From the NCBI RefSeq assembly GCF_018991925.1, contig NW_024744357.1:2916706-2980705 (forward strand): a DNA stretch of 64,000 nt, written 5' to 3'. Below the pieces are notes generated by a model. The model saw only the letters and a program-made list of their open reading frames with translations. It was not told where the DNA came from and ran no database searches. Source of the DNA: Homarus americanus. Its lineage: Eukaryota > Arthropoda > Malacostraca > Decapoda > Nephropidae. This document shows, in pieces, positions 1 to 12,897 of this stretch; position 1 is the first letter of the stretch; every line of letters begins with the position of its first letter. The position numbers and the translations under genes were made by a program.

Positions 1-170
1 TCTTGATAAAATCACAGGGAAAATGGAAACAACGGTGCCTTAGCTTCGTCTTTAATCAGACATCTTCAGAGGCAACTGGATTACATGGACAGAGACTAAA
101 TATAGGGTGACCTAAAACATGAGGTCAGGATATGATGACATCCACTAATCACCAACACGTGGGGAGCTTA

Positions 171-562
171 AGAAGGGTGATAACGTAACTAGACAGGTCA
201 GGTCAGAAAAAGGGACCCAAAAACATATCATACATCAAGATCAAAGGTTTCAAAGCATTTTTAACCTTGGGCCACTGACAAATAAATTTATGTAACATAT
301 TATCAGTTTTGAACTGACCATCACTAAGGTTTATTGATTTTAATTCCTTAATCAAACTAGCTTCAACCAGAAGTCTTTCTGTGACACAAATGATTTGAAT
401 ACTTCTAAGCTTTTTTCCCCAAGCAATGGGGTGATTATTATTCCTATGAACGAACAAGGCACAAGGTTAAAAATGCTTTGAAAACCTTTGATCTTGATGT
501 ATGATAGTTATTTTGTGGGTCCTTTTTCTGACCTGACCTGTCTAGTCCGTCATCACCCTTCT
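171..562. repeat. Foldback inverted repeat (arms about 100 bp, loop about 190 bp)
   Basis: Positions 171-269 and 462-562 are near-perfect reverse complements. Both hold, in opposite orientation, AGAAGGGTGA...GACAGGTCAGGTCAG and the block CAAGATCAAAGGTTT. The arms differ by a few small indels. The loop (270-461) is unique here and carries no convincing coding sequence. The right arm ends two bases before an assembly gap, so the inverted repeat may be longer than seen. Positions 1-170 show no feature I can name. This could be a foldback/MITE-like element or the ends of a larger rearranged element. Confidence 0.8.
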
Positions 563-564
563 CT

Positions 565-664
565 NNNNNNNNNNNNNNNNNNNNNNNNNNNNNNNNNNNN
601 NNNNNNNNNNNNNNNNNNNNNNNNNNNNNNNNNNNNNNNNNNNNNNNNNNNNNNNNNNNNNNNN
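565..664. other. Assembly gap (100 N)
   Basis: A run of exactly 100 N, which normally stands for a gap of unknown size. It separates the foldback repeat from the first satellite, so those two may not be true neighbours. Confidence 0.98.
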
Positions 665-3600
665 CACCCACGTATAGTGAGGGGGACGAGTGCCATACCC
701 ACGTATAGTGAGGGGACGGTGCCATCACCACGTATAGTGAGGGGGACGAGTGCCATCACCCGTATAGTGAGGGGGACGAGTGCCATCACCCACGTATAGT
801 GAGGGGCGAGTGCCATCACCACGTATAGTGAGGGGGACGAGTGCCATCACCACTTATAGTGAGGGGGACGAGTGCCATCACCGTATATAGTGAGGGGACG
901 AGTGCCATCACCACGTATAGTGGGGGGACGAGTGCCATCACCACGTATAGTGAGGGGACGAGTGCCATACCACGTGCAGGGGAGTGAGTGCCATCACCAC
1001 GTACAGTGAGGGGGACGAGTGCATACCACGTACAGTGGGGGGACGAGTGCCATCTCACGTATAGTGAGGGGACGAGGTGCATCACCACGTATAGTGGAGA
1101 GGGACGAGTGCCATCACCACGTACAGTGAGGGGAGGGACGGTGCCATCACCACGTACAGTGAGGGGGAGTCGAGTGCCATCACCACGTATAGTGAGGGGG
1201 ACGAGTGCCATCACCACGTATAGTGAGGGGACGGTGCCATCACCCGCGTATGAGGGGACGAGTGCCATCACCACGTAGTGAGGACGGTGCCATCACCACA
1301 GCAGTGAGGGGACAGTACCATCACCACGTGATGAGGGGACAGTGCCATCACCCCACGTATAGTGAGGGGGACGAGTGCCATCTGCCTACAGTGAGGGGGA
1401 CGAGTGCCATCACCGTACAGTGGGGGGACGGGTGCCATCACCACGTACAGTGAGGGGGGGACGAGTGCCATCACCACGTATAGTAGTGGGGACGAGTGCC
1501 ATCACCACGTGCAGTGAGGGGGACGAGTGCCATCACCACGTACAGTGGGGACGAGTGCCATCACCACGTACAGTGAGGGAGTGAGTGCCATCACCACGTA
1601 TAGTGAGGGGGACGAGTGCCATCACCACGTACAGTGAGGGGGACGAGTGCCATCACCACGGCACAGTGAGGGACGAGTGCCATCACCACGTATAGTGAGG
1701 ACGAGTGCCATCACACGTACAGTGAGGGGCGAGTGCCATCACCACGTACAGTGAGGGACGAGAGTGCCATCACCACGTTAAGTGAGGACTCCACACGAGT
1801 GAGGGGGCACGGGGGGAGGGATGCCATCACCACGTATAGTGAGGGGACGAGTGCCATCACCACGTACAGTGAGAGGGGACGAGTGCCATCACCACGTATA
1901 GTGAGGGGGACGAGTGCCATCACCACGTACAGTGAGGGAGTGAGTGCCAGCACCACGTACAGTGAGGGGGACGAGTGCCATCACCACGTGCAGTGAGGGG
2001 GACGAGTGCCATCCCACGTACAGTGGGGACGAGTGCCATCACCACGTATGAGGGACGAGTGCCATCACCACGTACAGTGAGGGGGACGAGTGCCATCACC
2101 ACGTACAGTGAGGGGGACGAGTGCCATCACCGTATAGTGAGGGGACGAGTGCCATCACCCGCAAGTGAGGGTGAGTGCCAGCACACGTACAGTGGGGGGA
2201 TGATGCCATCACCACGTTCAGTGAGGGCAGTGCCATCACCACGTACAGTGAGGGGGACGAGTGCCATACCGGTATAGTGAGGGGGACGGTGCCATCACCA
2301 GAGTGGGGGCGTGCCATCACCACGTACAGTGGGGGGGACGAGTGCCATCACCACGTACAGTGAGGGGGGACGAGTGCCATCACCACGTACAGTGGGGAGA
2401 TGATACCATCACCATGTATAGTGAGGGGAACGGTGCCATCACCACGTACAGTGAGGACGAGTACCATCACCAATGTATAGTGAGGGGACGAGTGCCATCA
2501 CCACGTTCAGTGAGGGAACGAGTACCATCACCACACGTACAGTGAGGGGACGAGTACCATCACCATGTATAGTGAGGGAACGAGTGCCATCACCACGGCA
2601 GTGAGGGAGTGAGTGCCATCACCACGTACAGTGAGGGGGACGAGTGCCATCACCACGTATAGTGAGGGGGACGGTGCATCACCACGTACAGTGGGGGGAC
2701 GGTGCCATCACCACGTATAGTGGGGACGAGTGCCAGCACCACGTGCAGTGTGAGGGGACGAGTGCCATCACCGTACAGTGGGGGGACGAGTGCCATCACC
2801 ACACGTACAGTGAGGGGGCGGTGCCATCACCACGTACAGTGGGGACGAGTGCGCCACGTATAGTGAGGACGAGTGCCATCACCCGCATACAGTGGGGGGA
2901 CGAGTGCCATACGACATACAGTGAGGGAGGTGCCATCACATAGTGAGGGGACGAGTGCCATCACCACGTATAGTGAGGGACGAGTGCCATCACCACAGTA
3001 TAGTGGGGGACGAGTGCCAGCACCACGTACAGTGGGGGGACGAGTGCCATCACCACGTACAGTGAGGGGGACGAGTGCCATCACCACGTACAGTGAGGGG
3101 GACGAGTGCCATCACCCACGTACAGTGAAGGGGGACGGTGCCAGCACCCGCATTATAGTGAGGAGAGTGCCATCACCACGTACAGTGAGGGGACGGTGCC
3201 ATCACCACGTATAGTGAGGGGAGTGAGTGCCATCACCACGTATAGTGAGGGGACGAGTGCCATCACCACGTATAGTGAGGGGACGAGTGCCATCACCACG
3301 TATAGTGAGGGGGACGAATGCCATCACCACGTATAGTGGGGGACGGTATCACCACACGTATAGTGAGGGGACGAGTCATCACCATGTATAGTGGGGGGAC
3401 GAGTGCCATCACCACGTACAGTGAGGGGGACGGTGCCAGCACCGTATAGTGAGGGAGAGGTGCCATCACCGTACAGTGAGGGGAGTGAGTGCCATCACGT
3501 ACAGTGAGAGTGAGTGCCAGCACCACGTACAGTGGGGGGGACGAGTGCCATCACCGTGCGGTGAGGGGAACGAGTGCCATCACCACGTATAGTGAGGGGG

Positions 3601-6600
3601 ACGAGTACCATCACCACGTACAGTGAGATGAGTGCCAGCACCACGTACAGTGAGGGGGTGAGTGCCAGCACCACGTACAGTGAGGGAGTTAGTGCCAGCA
3701 CCAAGTACAGTGAGGGGGACGAGTGCCAGCACCACGTACAGTGAGGGAGTGAGTGCCAGCACCACGTACAGTGAGGGAACGAGTGCCATCACGTACAGTG
3801 AGGGGAGTGAGTGCCAGCACCACGTGCAGTGAGGGGGCGAGTGCCAGTACCACGTACAGTGAGGGGACGAGTGCCATCACCACGTACAGTGAGGTGAGTG
3901 CCAGCACACGTACAGTGAGGGAGTGAGTGCCAGCACCACGTACAGTGGGGGTTAGTGCCAGCACCAAGTACAGTGAGGGGGGACGGTGCCAGCACCACGT
4001 GCAGTGAGGGGTGAGTGCAGCACGTGCAGTGAGAGTGAGTGCCAGCACCCCGCGACAGTGAGGGAGTTAGTGCCAGCACCAAGTACAGTGAGGGGACGAG
4101 TGCCATCACCACGCACAGTGAGGGTGAGGGCCAGCACCACGTATAGTGAGGGAGGACGAGTGCCATCACCGTATAGTGAGGGGGACGAGTGCCATCACCA
4201 CGTATAGTGAGGGGACGAGTGCCATCACCACTTGTAGTGAGGGGGACGAGTGCCATCACCACGTACAGTGAGAGTGAGTGCCAGCACCACGTACAGTGAG
4301 GGGGACGAGTGCCATCACCACGTACAGTGAGGGACGAGTGCCAGCACCGCTTACAGTGAGGGGGGACGAGTGCCATCTCCCGTACAGTGAGGGGGTGAGT
4401 GCCAGCACCACGTACAGTGAGGAGGACGAGTGCCATCAGCAGTACAGTGAGGGGGCGAGTGCCATCACCACGTATAGTGAGGGGACGAGTGCCATCACCA
4501 CGTACAGTGAGGGGACGAGTGCCATCTCCATGCAGTGAGGGGAGTGAGTGCCAGCTCGCACGTGCAGTGAGGAGGACGAGTGCCATCACCACGTACAGTG
4601 AGGGGGACGAGTGCATGGGGGGACGAGTGCCATCTCACGTACAGTGAGGGGGACAGTGCCATCACCATGCACAGTGAGGGGGACGAGTGCCATCACCACG
4701 TATAGTGGGGGGGACGAGTGCCATCACCACGTACAGTGAGGGGACGAGTGCCATCACCACGTACAGTGAGGGGACGAGTGCCATCACCCACGTATAGTGA
4801 GGGACGAGTGCCATCACCCGTATAGTGGGGGGACGAGTGCAACCACGTATAGTGAGGGGGACGAGTGCCATCACCACGTATAGTGGGGGGACGAGTGCCA
4901 TCACCACATGCAGTGAGGGGACGGTGCCATCACCACGTATAGTGAGGACGAGTGCCATCACCACGTACAGTGAGGGTGCCAGCACCACGTCAGTGAGGGG
5001 GGACGAGTGCCAGCACCACGGACAGTGAGGGGCGGTACCAGCACCACGATAGTGAGGACAGTGCCATCACCACGTATAGTGAGAGGGGACGAGTGCCATC
5101 ACCACGTACAGTGAGGGGAAGAGTGCCAGCACCACGTGTAGTGGGGGGACAGTGCCACACCACGTATAGGGGGGGACGAGTGCCATCCGTATAGTGAGGG
5201 ACGAGTGCCATCACCACGTATAGTAGGGGGACGAGTGCCAGCACCACGTATAGTGGGGGGACGAGTGCCATCACCACGTATAGTGAGGGACGAGTGCCAT
5301 CACCACGTATAGTGGGGGGACGAGTGCCATCACCCACGTATAGTGGGGGACGAGTGCCATCACACGTATAGTGGGGGACGAGTGCCAGCACCACGTATAG
5401 TGAGGGGACGAGTGCCATCCACGTATAGTGAGGGGACGAGTGCCATCACCACGTACAGTGAGGGGGACGAGTGCCATCACGTATAGTGAGGGGGACGAGT
5501 GCCATCACCCGTACAGTGAGGGGAGTGAGTGCCAGCACCGCTATAGTGAGGGGGACGAGTGCCATCACCACGTATAGTGAGGGGGACGAGTGCCATCACC
5601 ACGTACAGTGAGGGGCGAGTGCCATCACCACGTATAGTGAGGGGGACGAGTGCCATCACCACCGTACAGTGAGAGTGAGTGCAGCACCACGTACAGTGAG
5701 GGGGACGAGTGCCATCACCCGTACAGTGAGGGGGACGAGTGCCATCTCCACGTACAGTGAGGGGGACGAGTGCCTCTACCACGTACAGTGAGGGGACGAG
5801 TGCCATCACCACGTACAGTGAGGGACGAGTGCCATCACCACGTACAGTGGGGACGAGTGCCATCACCACGTACAGTGAGGGGACGAGTGCCATCACGTAC
5901 AGTGAGGGGAGTGAGAGTGCCAGCTCCACGTACAGTGAGGGGGACGAGTGCCATCACCACGTACAGTGAGGGGACGAGTGCCATCTCCACGTACAGTGAG
6001 GGCGAGTGCCATCACCACTTACAGTGGAGGGGGACGAGTGCCATCCACGTACAGTGAGGGGTGAGTGCCAGCACCACGTGCAGTGAGGGGGACGAGTGCC
6101 AGCACCACGTACAGTGAGGGGACGAGTGCCATCACCACATACAGTGAGGGGGACGGTGCAGCACCACGTACAGTGAGGGGACGGTGCCAGCACCACGTAC
6201 TGAGGGGACGGTGCCAGCACCCACGTACAGTGAGGGGGACGAGTGCCATCACCACGTACAGTGAGGGGACGGTGCCAGCACCACGGTACAGTGAGGGGGA
6301 CGAGTGCCAGCACCACGTACAGTGAGGGGACGAGTGCCATCACCACGTACAGTGAGGGGACAGAGTGCCAGCACCACGTGCAGTGAGGGGACGAGTGCCA
6401 GCACCACGTACAGTGAGGGGGACGAGTGCCAGCACCACGTACAGTGGGGGACGAGTGCCATCACCACGTACAGTGGGGAGTGGTGCCAGCACGTGCAGTG
6501 AGAGTGGTGCCAGCACCACGTACAGTGAGGGGACGAGTGCCAGCACCACGTACAGTGAGGAGTGAGTGCCAGCACCCGCGTGCAGTGAGGACGAGAGTGC

Positions 6601-7912
6601 CATCTCACGTCAGTGAGGGGGACAGTGCAGCACCGTATAGTGAGGGGGCGGTGCAGCACCACGTGCAGTGAGGAGGGACGAGTGCCATCACCACGTACAG
6701 TGAGGGGGACGAGTGCCATCACCACGTACAGTGAGGGAGTGAGTGCCAGCACCACGTACAGTGAGGAGGACGAGTGCCAGCACCGTATAGTGAGGGGGAC
6801 AGTGCCATCTCCACGTACAGTGAGGGGACGAGTGCCAGCTCCACGTACAGTGAGGAGGACGGTGCCATCACCACGTACAGTGAGGGGGACAGTGCCATCT
6901 CCACGTACAGTGAGGACGAGTGCCATCACCACGTATAGTGAGGGGACGGTGCCATCACCACGTACAGTGAGGGGTAGTGCCAGCACCACGTACAGTGAGG
7001 GGACGAGTGCCATCACCACGTACAGTGGGGGGACGAGTGCCATCTCCGCAGTGAGGGGGACGGTGCCATCACCACGTACAGTGAGGGGACGAGTGCCATC
7101 ACGTACAGTGAGGGGGTGGTGCCAGCTCACGTACAGTGGGGGGGACGAGTGCCATCACCACGTACAGTGAGGGGGACGAGTGCCATCACCACGTATAGTG
7201 AGGGACGAGTGCCATCACCACGTATAGTGGGGGGACGAGTGCCATCACCGCTACAGTGAGGTGAGTGCCAGCTCCGTACAGTGAGGGGACGAGTGCCATC
7301 ACCACGTACAGTGTGAGGGGACGAGTGCCAGCTCCACGTACAGTGAGGGGGACGAGTGCCATCACCACTTACAGTGAGGGGACGGTGCCATCACCACGTA
7401 CAGTGAGGGAGGAGTGCCAGCACCACGTACAGTGAGGGGGACGAGTGCCAGCACCACGTGCAGTGGGGGGACGATGCCATCACCACGTACAGTGAGGGGA
7501 CGAGTGCCAGCACCACGTACAGTGGGGGACGAGTGCCAGCACCACGGACAGTGGGGACGAGTGCCAGCACCACGTACGGTGAGGGGGACGAGTGCCATCA
7601 CCACGTACAGTGAGGGGGACGAGTGCCAGCACCACGTACAGTGAGGGGGACGAGTGCCATCACCACGGCAGTGAGGGACGAGTGCCAGCACCACGTACAG
7701 TGAGGGGGACGAGTGCCAGCACCCGTACAGTGAGGGGGCGAGTGCCATCACCCGCGTCAGTGAGGGGGACGAGTGCCAGCACCGTACAGTGAGGGGACGA
7801 GTGCCAGCACACGTACAGTGAGGGGACGGTGCCAGCCCGCATACAGTGAGGACGAGTGCCATCACCACGTACAGTGAGGGGGACGAGTGCCATCACCACG
7901 TACAGTGAGGGG
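665..7912. repeat. 30-31 bp satellite array, about 7.2 kb
   Basis: About 235-240 tandem units. The core is GTGCCATCACCACGTA, then TAGTGAGG or CAGTGAGG, then a G run and GACGA. Variants are regional: ATCACC predominates to about 3.6 kb, while AGCACC becomes frequent at about 3.6-4.1 kb and 5.7-7.8 kb. Units differ by many 1-3 base indels, chiefly in the G run and in CACGTA. This breaks the frame, so the short open frames here are not genes. Each typical unit contains CACGTA (TACGTG on the other strand). The array ends abruptly at the AT-rich sequence near 7913. Confidence 0.97.
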
Positions 7913-9139
7913 GATTATTTAAAGATTAAGTTCCTGGGTCAGAATGTTGGGATTTCAGTTAAAGGCTCTTTGTCGCTTTCTTCTGTATATTATAAAAAAT
8001 ATAAATCACATTAGGTATTGGTGGTTGCAGACTAATGAGCATTTAGTGATTTGTCTGCGTTATCTGAGAGAGGAGGATAACTTGGAGGATCAACAACTCC
8101 TTGGTGACACGTGTAAGTGCGTCCGTGTCTTGCAATCGACTGATGGTAACTGGGTATAAAAGTTACAGGTTATTAGCGCACTAGAACGGGAAGGGCATAT
8201 GAAAGTCACTTGAGTGTGGTGTGACATGATAGTGATTAGTATTGTTCAAATGCTAATTAGCCCTAATGATGTAATTGATATAATACCAGGTGTAAATAGA
8301 CTACATTTATATAATATTTACTGTCCATATAGTTGACAGAGGCTAATACACTGCTCGGCCACCACCAACCGAGTTCCATGCTGTTTTAGCTACCCACGCA
8401 GATAATCCCTATGTGTACCTCACCATGCTATAATGAGTATGTGCTGTAGTTAAACTGGGGAATCTTCAATTTGAGGATGAGATTTAGTGAGACGTTTCTT
8501 TGGTGCCTTATGGAAATGTTCTGTGTGTACTACAGTATATTTGGATGATATTTTATTTTAGCAAAACAAAATTATTAATATTGATACACTAATTAATGTG
8601 GTTAATATTACGAATCATGGAATTACAAATCCTGAAGATAAGTAAAAAGTGAGTGAATTATGCAAGAAGTAAATTTATATTAATTTATGTAAGGAAGGAA
8701 CTTCAATTTATCAGAGACTATGTTGAGTCTATTGAAGATAACATTACTAAGGGCTGTATTATTTACAAGTTCAGACGTCAAGTTTAAATTCAAAGCAAGA
8801 TGTGGATGAGTCCGGAAGGTTTCAGGAACAGCGACTAATTTCACAATAATCACGAACTATATAATAACCCGGAACTAACAAAATGACGATACTTTTTTAT
8901 AAATACTGAACATTATTCAGGTGTGCATGAAACACTGATCTATTAGGAATTGGAGTGCAAGAACTGTTGAAGAGCTGATGTAGCGTCAGTTGGAAGGATA
9001 GCTAATTCACATACAGCTTCTTCAGCAGGTGCAAATGCAAATGCATAAGCTGGGTAAACGCGTGAGTATAAATATGACCACTTACAATGTGTTAGGACAT
9101 CCTGATAAGTTATGACTACGAAAGAATAATACTCTAAAA
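7913..9139. other. AT-rich sequence without recognised genes
   Basis: No repeat array and no recognisable gene. A 71-codon open frame at 7944-8159 (+) has no familiar motif. An isolated YLDD-like codon string at 8535-8553 is followed at once by a stop and lacks other reverse-transcriptase motifs. Confidence 0.6.
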
Positions 9140-9200
9140 CAGTGCTTCTCAAACTATCTCATGTGGCGGACCGGCAGGGTTTTTTCCCAATGTGCCAGGG
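9140..9200 (+). mobile_element. Possible hAT-type transposon terminus
   Basis: CAGTGCTTCTCAAACTAT at 9140 followed by a GTGGCGGACCGGCAGG-like stretch resembles the terminal sequence of many animal hAT elements, which begin CAGNG(C/G)TTCTCAA. A matching reverse-complement end and an 8 bp target duplication of CTCTAAAA (9132-9139) were not found downstream, so only one end is proposed. It may be a truncated MITE or a chance match. Confidence 0.35.
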
Positions 9201-9339
9201 ACCGGTACCATATTTGTGCCATATTATTATTTGCTTACTATCCGAGAAAATATTATTTGAACATTCGTAGTAATATTAATTTATGCCGGAAAAATATAAT
9301 GAATATAATAAAAGTTGACACATTGTTTTTTTTTTGTAC

Positions 9340-10208
9340 CAGGTAAACAAGTATTACAATATTACAATATAAATAAAAAATATTAAAAAATCAAACTAGC
9401 AAAGCCTTCTAACAAAGATATTATAAACATATGTATATATAAGTAATAAAATGAAAAATTATAATGAATAAAGTAGGTTAAAAAAATATATATATTTTAG
9501 TTATTTTAAACCCCAATGCATAAAGACGTTAAAACAAAGATTGAAAGGAATAGGCAACATTAAATTGAAGACATAACAATTTTGAAAATATATCGTAATA
9601 CTAAAATATGAAATTGATGATTATTTTATTAACACAATAATAGTCATGTTAAAACCTTAACCTTTACTAATGTCAAAGGTGAGCTGCTTCTTCTTTGTCA
9701 GCTTATGCCATCGTGGTTCAATATCTTACTAAATTATTTTTGTCAAATTTTTCTGTTTTTTCTCGTTCATCAAGTAGCTGTTGTATGAAAGGTACAAATA
9801 TTGTCATATTTCCTCATCATTCCTCTGTAAAAGTTATCACGTAGGAGCGAGCGGGAGAGTTATACGGTGGACAGTTCTAAAAGTCAAGTTACTACATTAA
9901 GTTATTTACCTAAACACTATCAACATCACATAGGTCAAGCACAATAAACACTATTGGTTACTATGATGGGGTAAACATTAGTGTTTATTACCTCTATAAA
10001 CATTTGTCAACATAAACACCCTTTAATTTTAGACAAAAGGAAGATAATTGTTTCTGATTATATACCAGACGAAAGCAATTTAAGTATATGTCAGAGGAAG
10101 GCGTTGTTGTCTAATTATATACAGACGAGTACAATTAATTATATTAATTGATTATTACTGTTATTATAAGTGAACGTTAAAATAAATTACTTATTTCAAG
10201 ACTTCATA
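9340..10208. other. AT-rich sequence, nothing recognised
   Basis: Strongly AT-rich, with short A and T runs and no coding signature on either strand. It might be the interior of the possible hAT-derived element starting at 9140, but no second terminus was seen. Confidence 0.6.
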
Positions 10209-10209
10209 A

Positions 10210-11563
10210 TGGCGTGTGTTGTGTTGTGTTGTGTTGTGTTGTGTTGTGTTGTGTGTTGTGTTGTGTTGTGTTTGTTGTGTGTTGTGTTTGTTGTGTTTGT
10301 TGTGTTGTGTTGTGTTTGTTGTGTTGTGTTTGGTGTGTTTGTTGTGTTGTGTTGTGTTTGTTGTGTTGTGTTGTGTTTGTTGTGTTGTGTTGTGTTTGTT
10401 GTGTTGTGTTGTGTGTTTGTTGTGTTGTGTTGTGTTTGTTGTGTTGTGTTTGTTGTGTTTGTTGTGTTGTGTTGTGTTTGTTGTGTTGTGTTTTTGTTTT
10501 TTTTTGTGTTTTTGTTTGTTTTTTTGTGTTTTTGTGTTGTTTATGTTTTTGTGTTGTGTTGTGTTTGTTGTGTTGTTGTGTTTGTTGTGTTGTGTTGTGT
10601 TTGTTGTGTTGTATTTGTGTTTTTTGTGTTGTGTTTGTTGTGTTTGTTGTTTGTGTTTGTTGTGTTGTGTTTGTTGTGTGTGTTGTGTTGTGTTTGTTGT
10701 GTTGTGTTGTGTTTGTTGTGTTGTGTTTGTTGTGTTTGTTGTGTTGTGTTGTGTTGTGTTTGTTGTGTTCTGTTCTGTTCTGTTCTATTGTGTTTGTTGT
10801 GTTGTGTTGTGTTTGTTGTGTTGTGTTTGTTGTGTTGTGTTGTGTTTGTTGTGTTTGTGTTGTTTTGTGTTGTGTTTGTTGTTTGTGTTGTGTTTTTTGT
10901 TTCTTCTGCTATTGTGTTTGTTGTGTTGTGTTCTTCATTGTTGTGTCTTGTGTTGTGTTTGTTGTGTTGTGTTGTGTTGTGTTGTGTTGTGTTGTGTTGT
11001 GTTTGTTGTGTTGTGTTGTGTTTGTTGTGTTTGTTGTGTTGTGTTGTGTTGTGTTGTGTTTGTTGTGTTGTGTTGTGTTGTTGTGTTTGTTGTGTTTGTT
11101 GTGTTGTGTTGTGTTTGTTGTGTTTGTTGTGTTGTGTTGTGTTGTGTTGTGTTGTGTTTGTTGTGTTCTGTTTGTTCTATTGTGTTTGTTGTGTTGTGTT
11201 CTTCTGCTGTTGTTGTGTCCTGTTGTGTTGTTTTTATTTCGTGTTGTTGTGTTGTGTTGCGTTGTTGTGTTCTGCTGTGTTGTGTTGTGTTTGTTGTTGT
11301 GTTGTTCTGTTGTGTTGTGTTGTGTTTGTTGTTGTGTTGTTGTGTTATGTTGTGTTCTGTTGTGCTGTGTTGTTGTTTGTGTTTGTTGTGTTTGTTGTTG
11401 TGTTGTTGTGTTATGTTGTGTTGTGTTGTGTTGTGTTGTGTTTGTTGTTGTGTTGTTGTGTTCTGTTGTGTTTGTTGTGTTTGTTGTGTTGTTGTGTTGT
11501 GTTGTGTTGTTGTGTTGTGTTGTGTTGTGTTGTTGTGTTGTTGTGTTGTGTTGTGTTGTGAAG
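10210..11563. repeat. (TTGTG)n pentanucleotide array with TTTGTTG variants
   Basis: About 1.35 kb of GTGTT repeats with frequent 7-base variants (GTTTGTT) and scattered CT-containing interruptions near 10770, 10905, 11190 and 11225. All three plus-strand frames stay open as Cys/Val/Leu strings and one minus frame as Thr/Gln/His/Asn. That is expected from a stop-free pentamer, not from coding. Confidence 0.97.
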
Positions 11564-11702
11564 AAGACTGTAGCGTGCCGTCACCTGTAGCTTCATTACC
11601 GGTGAAACACACACGAAGTCAGGAGTGTGGGAGGAGGGTAGGGGAGCAGGTGAGGGGAAGAGAGTTCATCATGAAGTACATTTCTCACAGTGCAAGGTTT
11701 AT

Positions 11703-11749
11703 AAATAAATATAAATAAATAAATAATAAATATATATATATATATATAA

Positions 11750-11832
<83 letters not shown>

Positions 11833-11839
11833 TATATAT
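11703..11839. repeat. (TA)n / TAAA microsatellite
   Basis: AAATAAAT repeats pass into an uninterrupted (TA)n tract of nearly 100 bp, then AAATATATATATG. About 360 bp of plain AT-rich sequence follows, in which I see nothing. Confidence 0.97.
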
Positions 11840-12202
11840 GCGCTAACTGTGTTGCTGGGAAGAACAAAGGAAGGCAATTAATTATTTTCATTAATAAAAT
11901 CACAAACGGCGCGTTTTCAACTCTGACGGAATATAACTATTTAATTATATTTACGCGGAACAAAAATTAATTTATTCTGGCTGGGTAGTTGTGGCCATCA
12001 CAGTTTGGCCGTATAATTATTGTGTGTATTTTTGTCTTCTATAGTGTTGTGTTGACAGAGTTTTAAGGTAAACTCTCTTCAAATTAAATATGTTATTATT
12101 TACTAAAATGTTCAACACTTCTTCTCTACGACACAAAACGGAATTAATTATTTTGACTGCACAAGAAAGGTTTCTTTCATCCGGTAAACAAGGAAACTCG
12201 GC

Positions 12203-12250
<48 letters not shown>
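12203..12250. repeat. (CAGA)n tetranucleotide microsatellite
   Basis: About twelve perfect CAGA units, unbroken. Confidence 0.97.
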
Positions 12251-12251
<1 letters not shown>

Positions 12252-12384
12252 AGGAATGGCACTATATGTAGAATATAAAAGGAAATAACAAGGAGCACAC
12301 ACACAGCAGATGGGCCAGTAAAGATTGGTCATAAATGTGGCCGAGCTCTGGCATGTAGTATGACAGCCATATTTTAATATTTTA

Positions 12385-12845
12385 TGACTAGTATATATGT
12401 CAGGGTATACAAAAAAAATCAACCAAAATCTATCTTGTGGACCTTCATTTTTTCAGCCATAATATTCAAAATGGCAACCACCCGAAGAGACGTATTCGAT
12501 ATGTACTGAATCATCCATAACTTTTGAGATACTCTGGCTAGATATTTATTTTTTTTATGAAACTATAATTATGTTTTTGATTTTGAAGAATTCAATAAAA
12601 CCACCAGAAAGTAGGTAACAAGTATGTACATGTATCTTCAGAAAATTTTAATTTTTTCATTAAATTATATAAACAAATCACTGCAGTTCACATTGAATCA
12701 CTTCTGGGCTCTCTCGTTATTAGCACAAGAGTCAGAGTTTGATATTTGATGATTGGTATATATGTCATTTATGTACCCAAATAAAATCAATCAAAATAAA
12801 CCTTGTGGAACATGTTTTTTTCAGCACATTTTTGTGCCATATCTT
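12385..12845. repeat. Diverged direct duplication (12385-12475 and 12735-12845)
   Basis: Both blocks carry TATATGTCA, a run like AAAATCAATCAAAAT, CTTGTGGA and TTTTTTCAGC in the same order and orientation, with substitutions and small indels. The roughly 260 bp between them has no recognised feature. It may be an old tandem duplication or two copies of one dispersed repeat. Confidence 0.55.
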
Positions 12846-12897
12846 ACGGATTTCTTCATTATTATTCGACCATGAGAGTTTATTATTGCTTGTGCTA

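Noticed and set aside
665..3600. Possible coding minisatellite in the first array
   Set aside because: The unit is 30-31 bp with frequent indels, so frames rarely persist beyond 100 codons and none is preferred.
8535..8570. YLDD-like motif suggesting an LTR-retrotransposon RT
   Set aside because: A stop follows within four codons, and no flanking RT motifs could be read in any frame nearby; best taken as chance.
10170..11718. Three overlapping plus-strand frames of 458-500 codons rich in Cys, Val and Leu
   Set aside because: All three frames of a (TTGTG)n array are open because the pentamer has no stop codon; pure low complexity.
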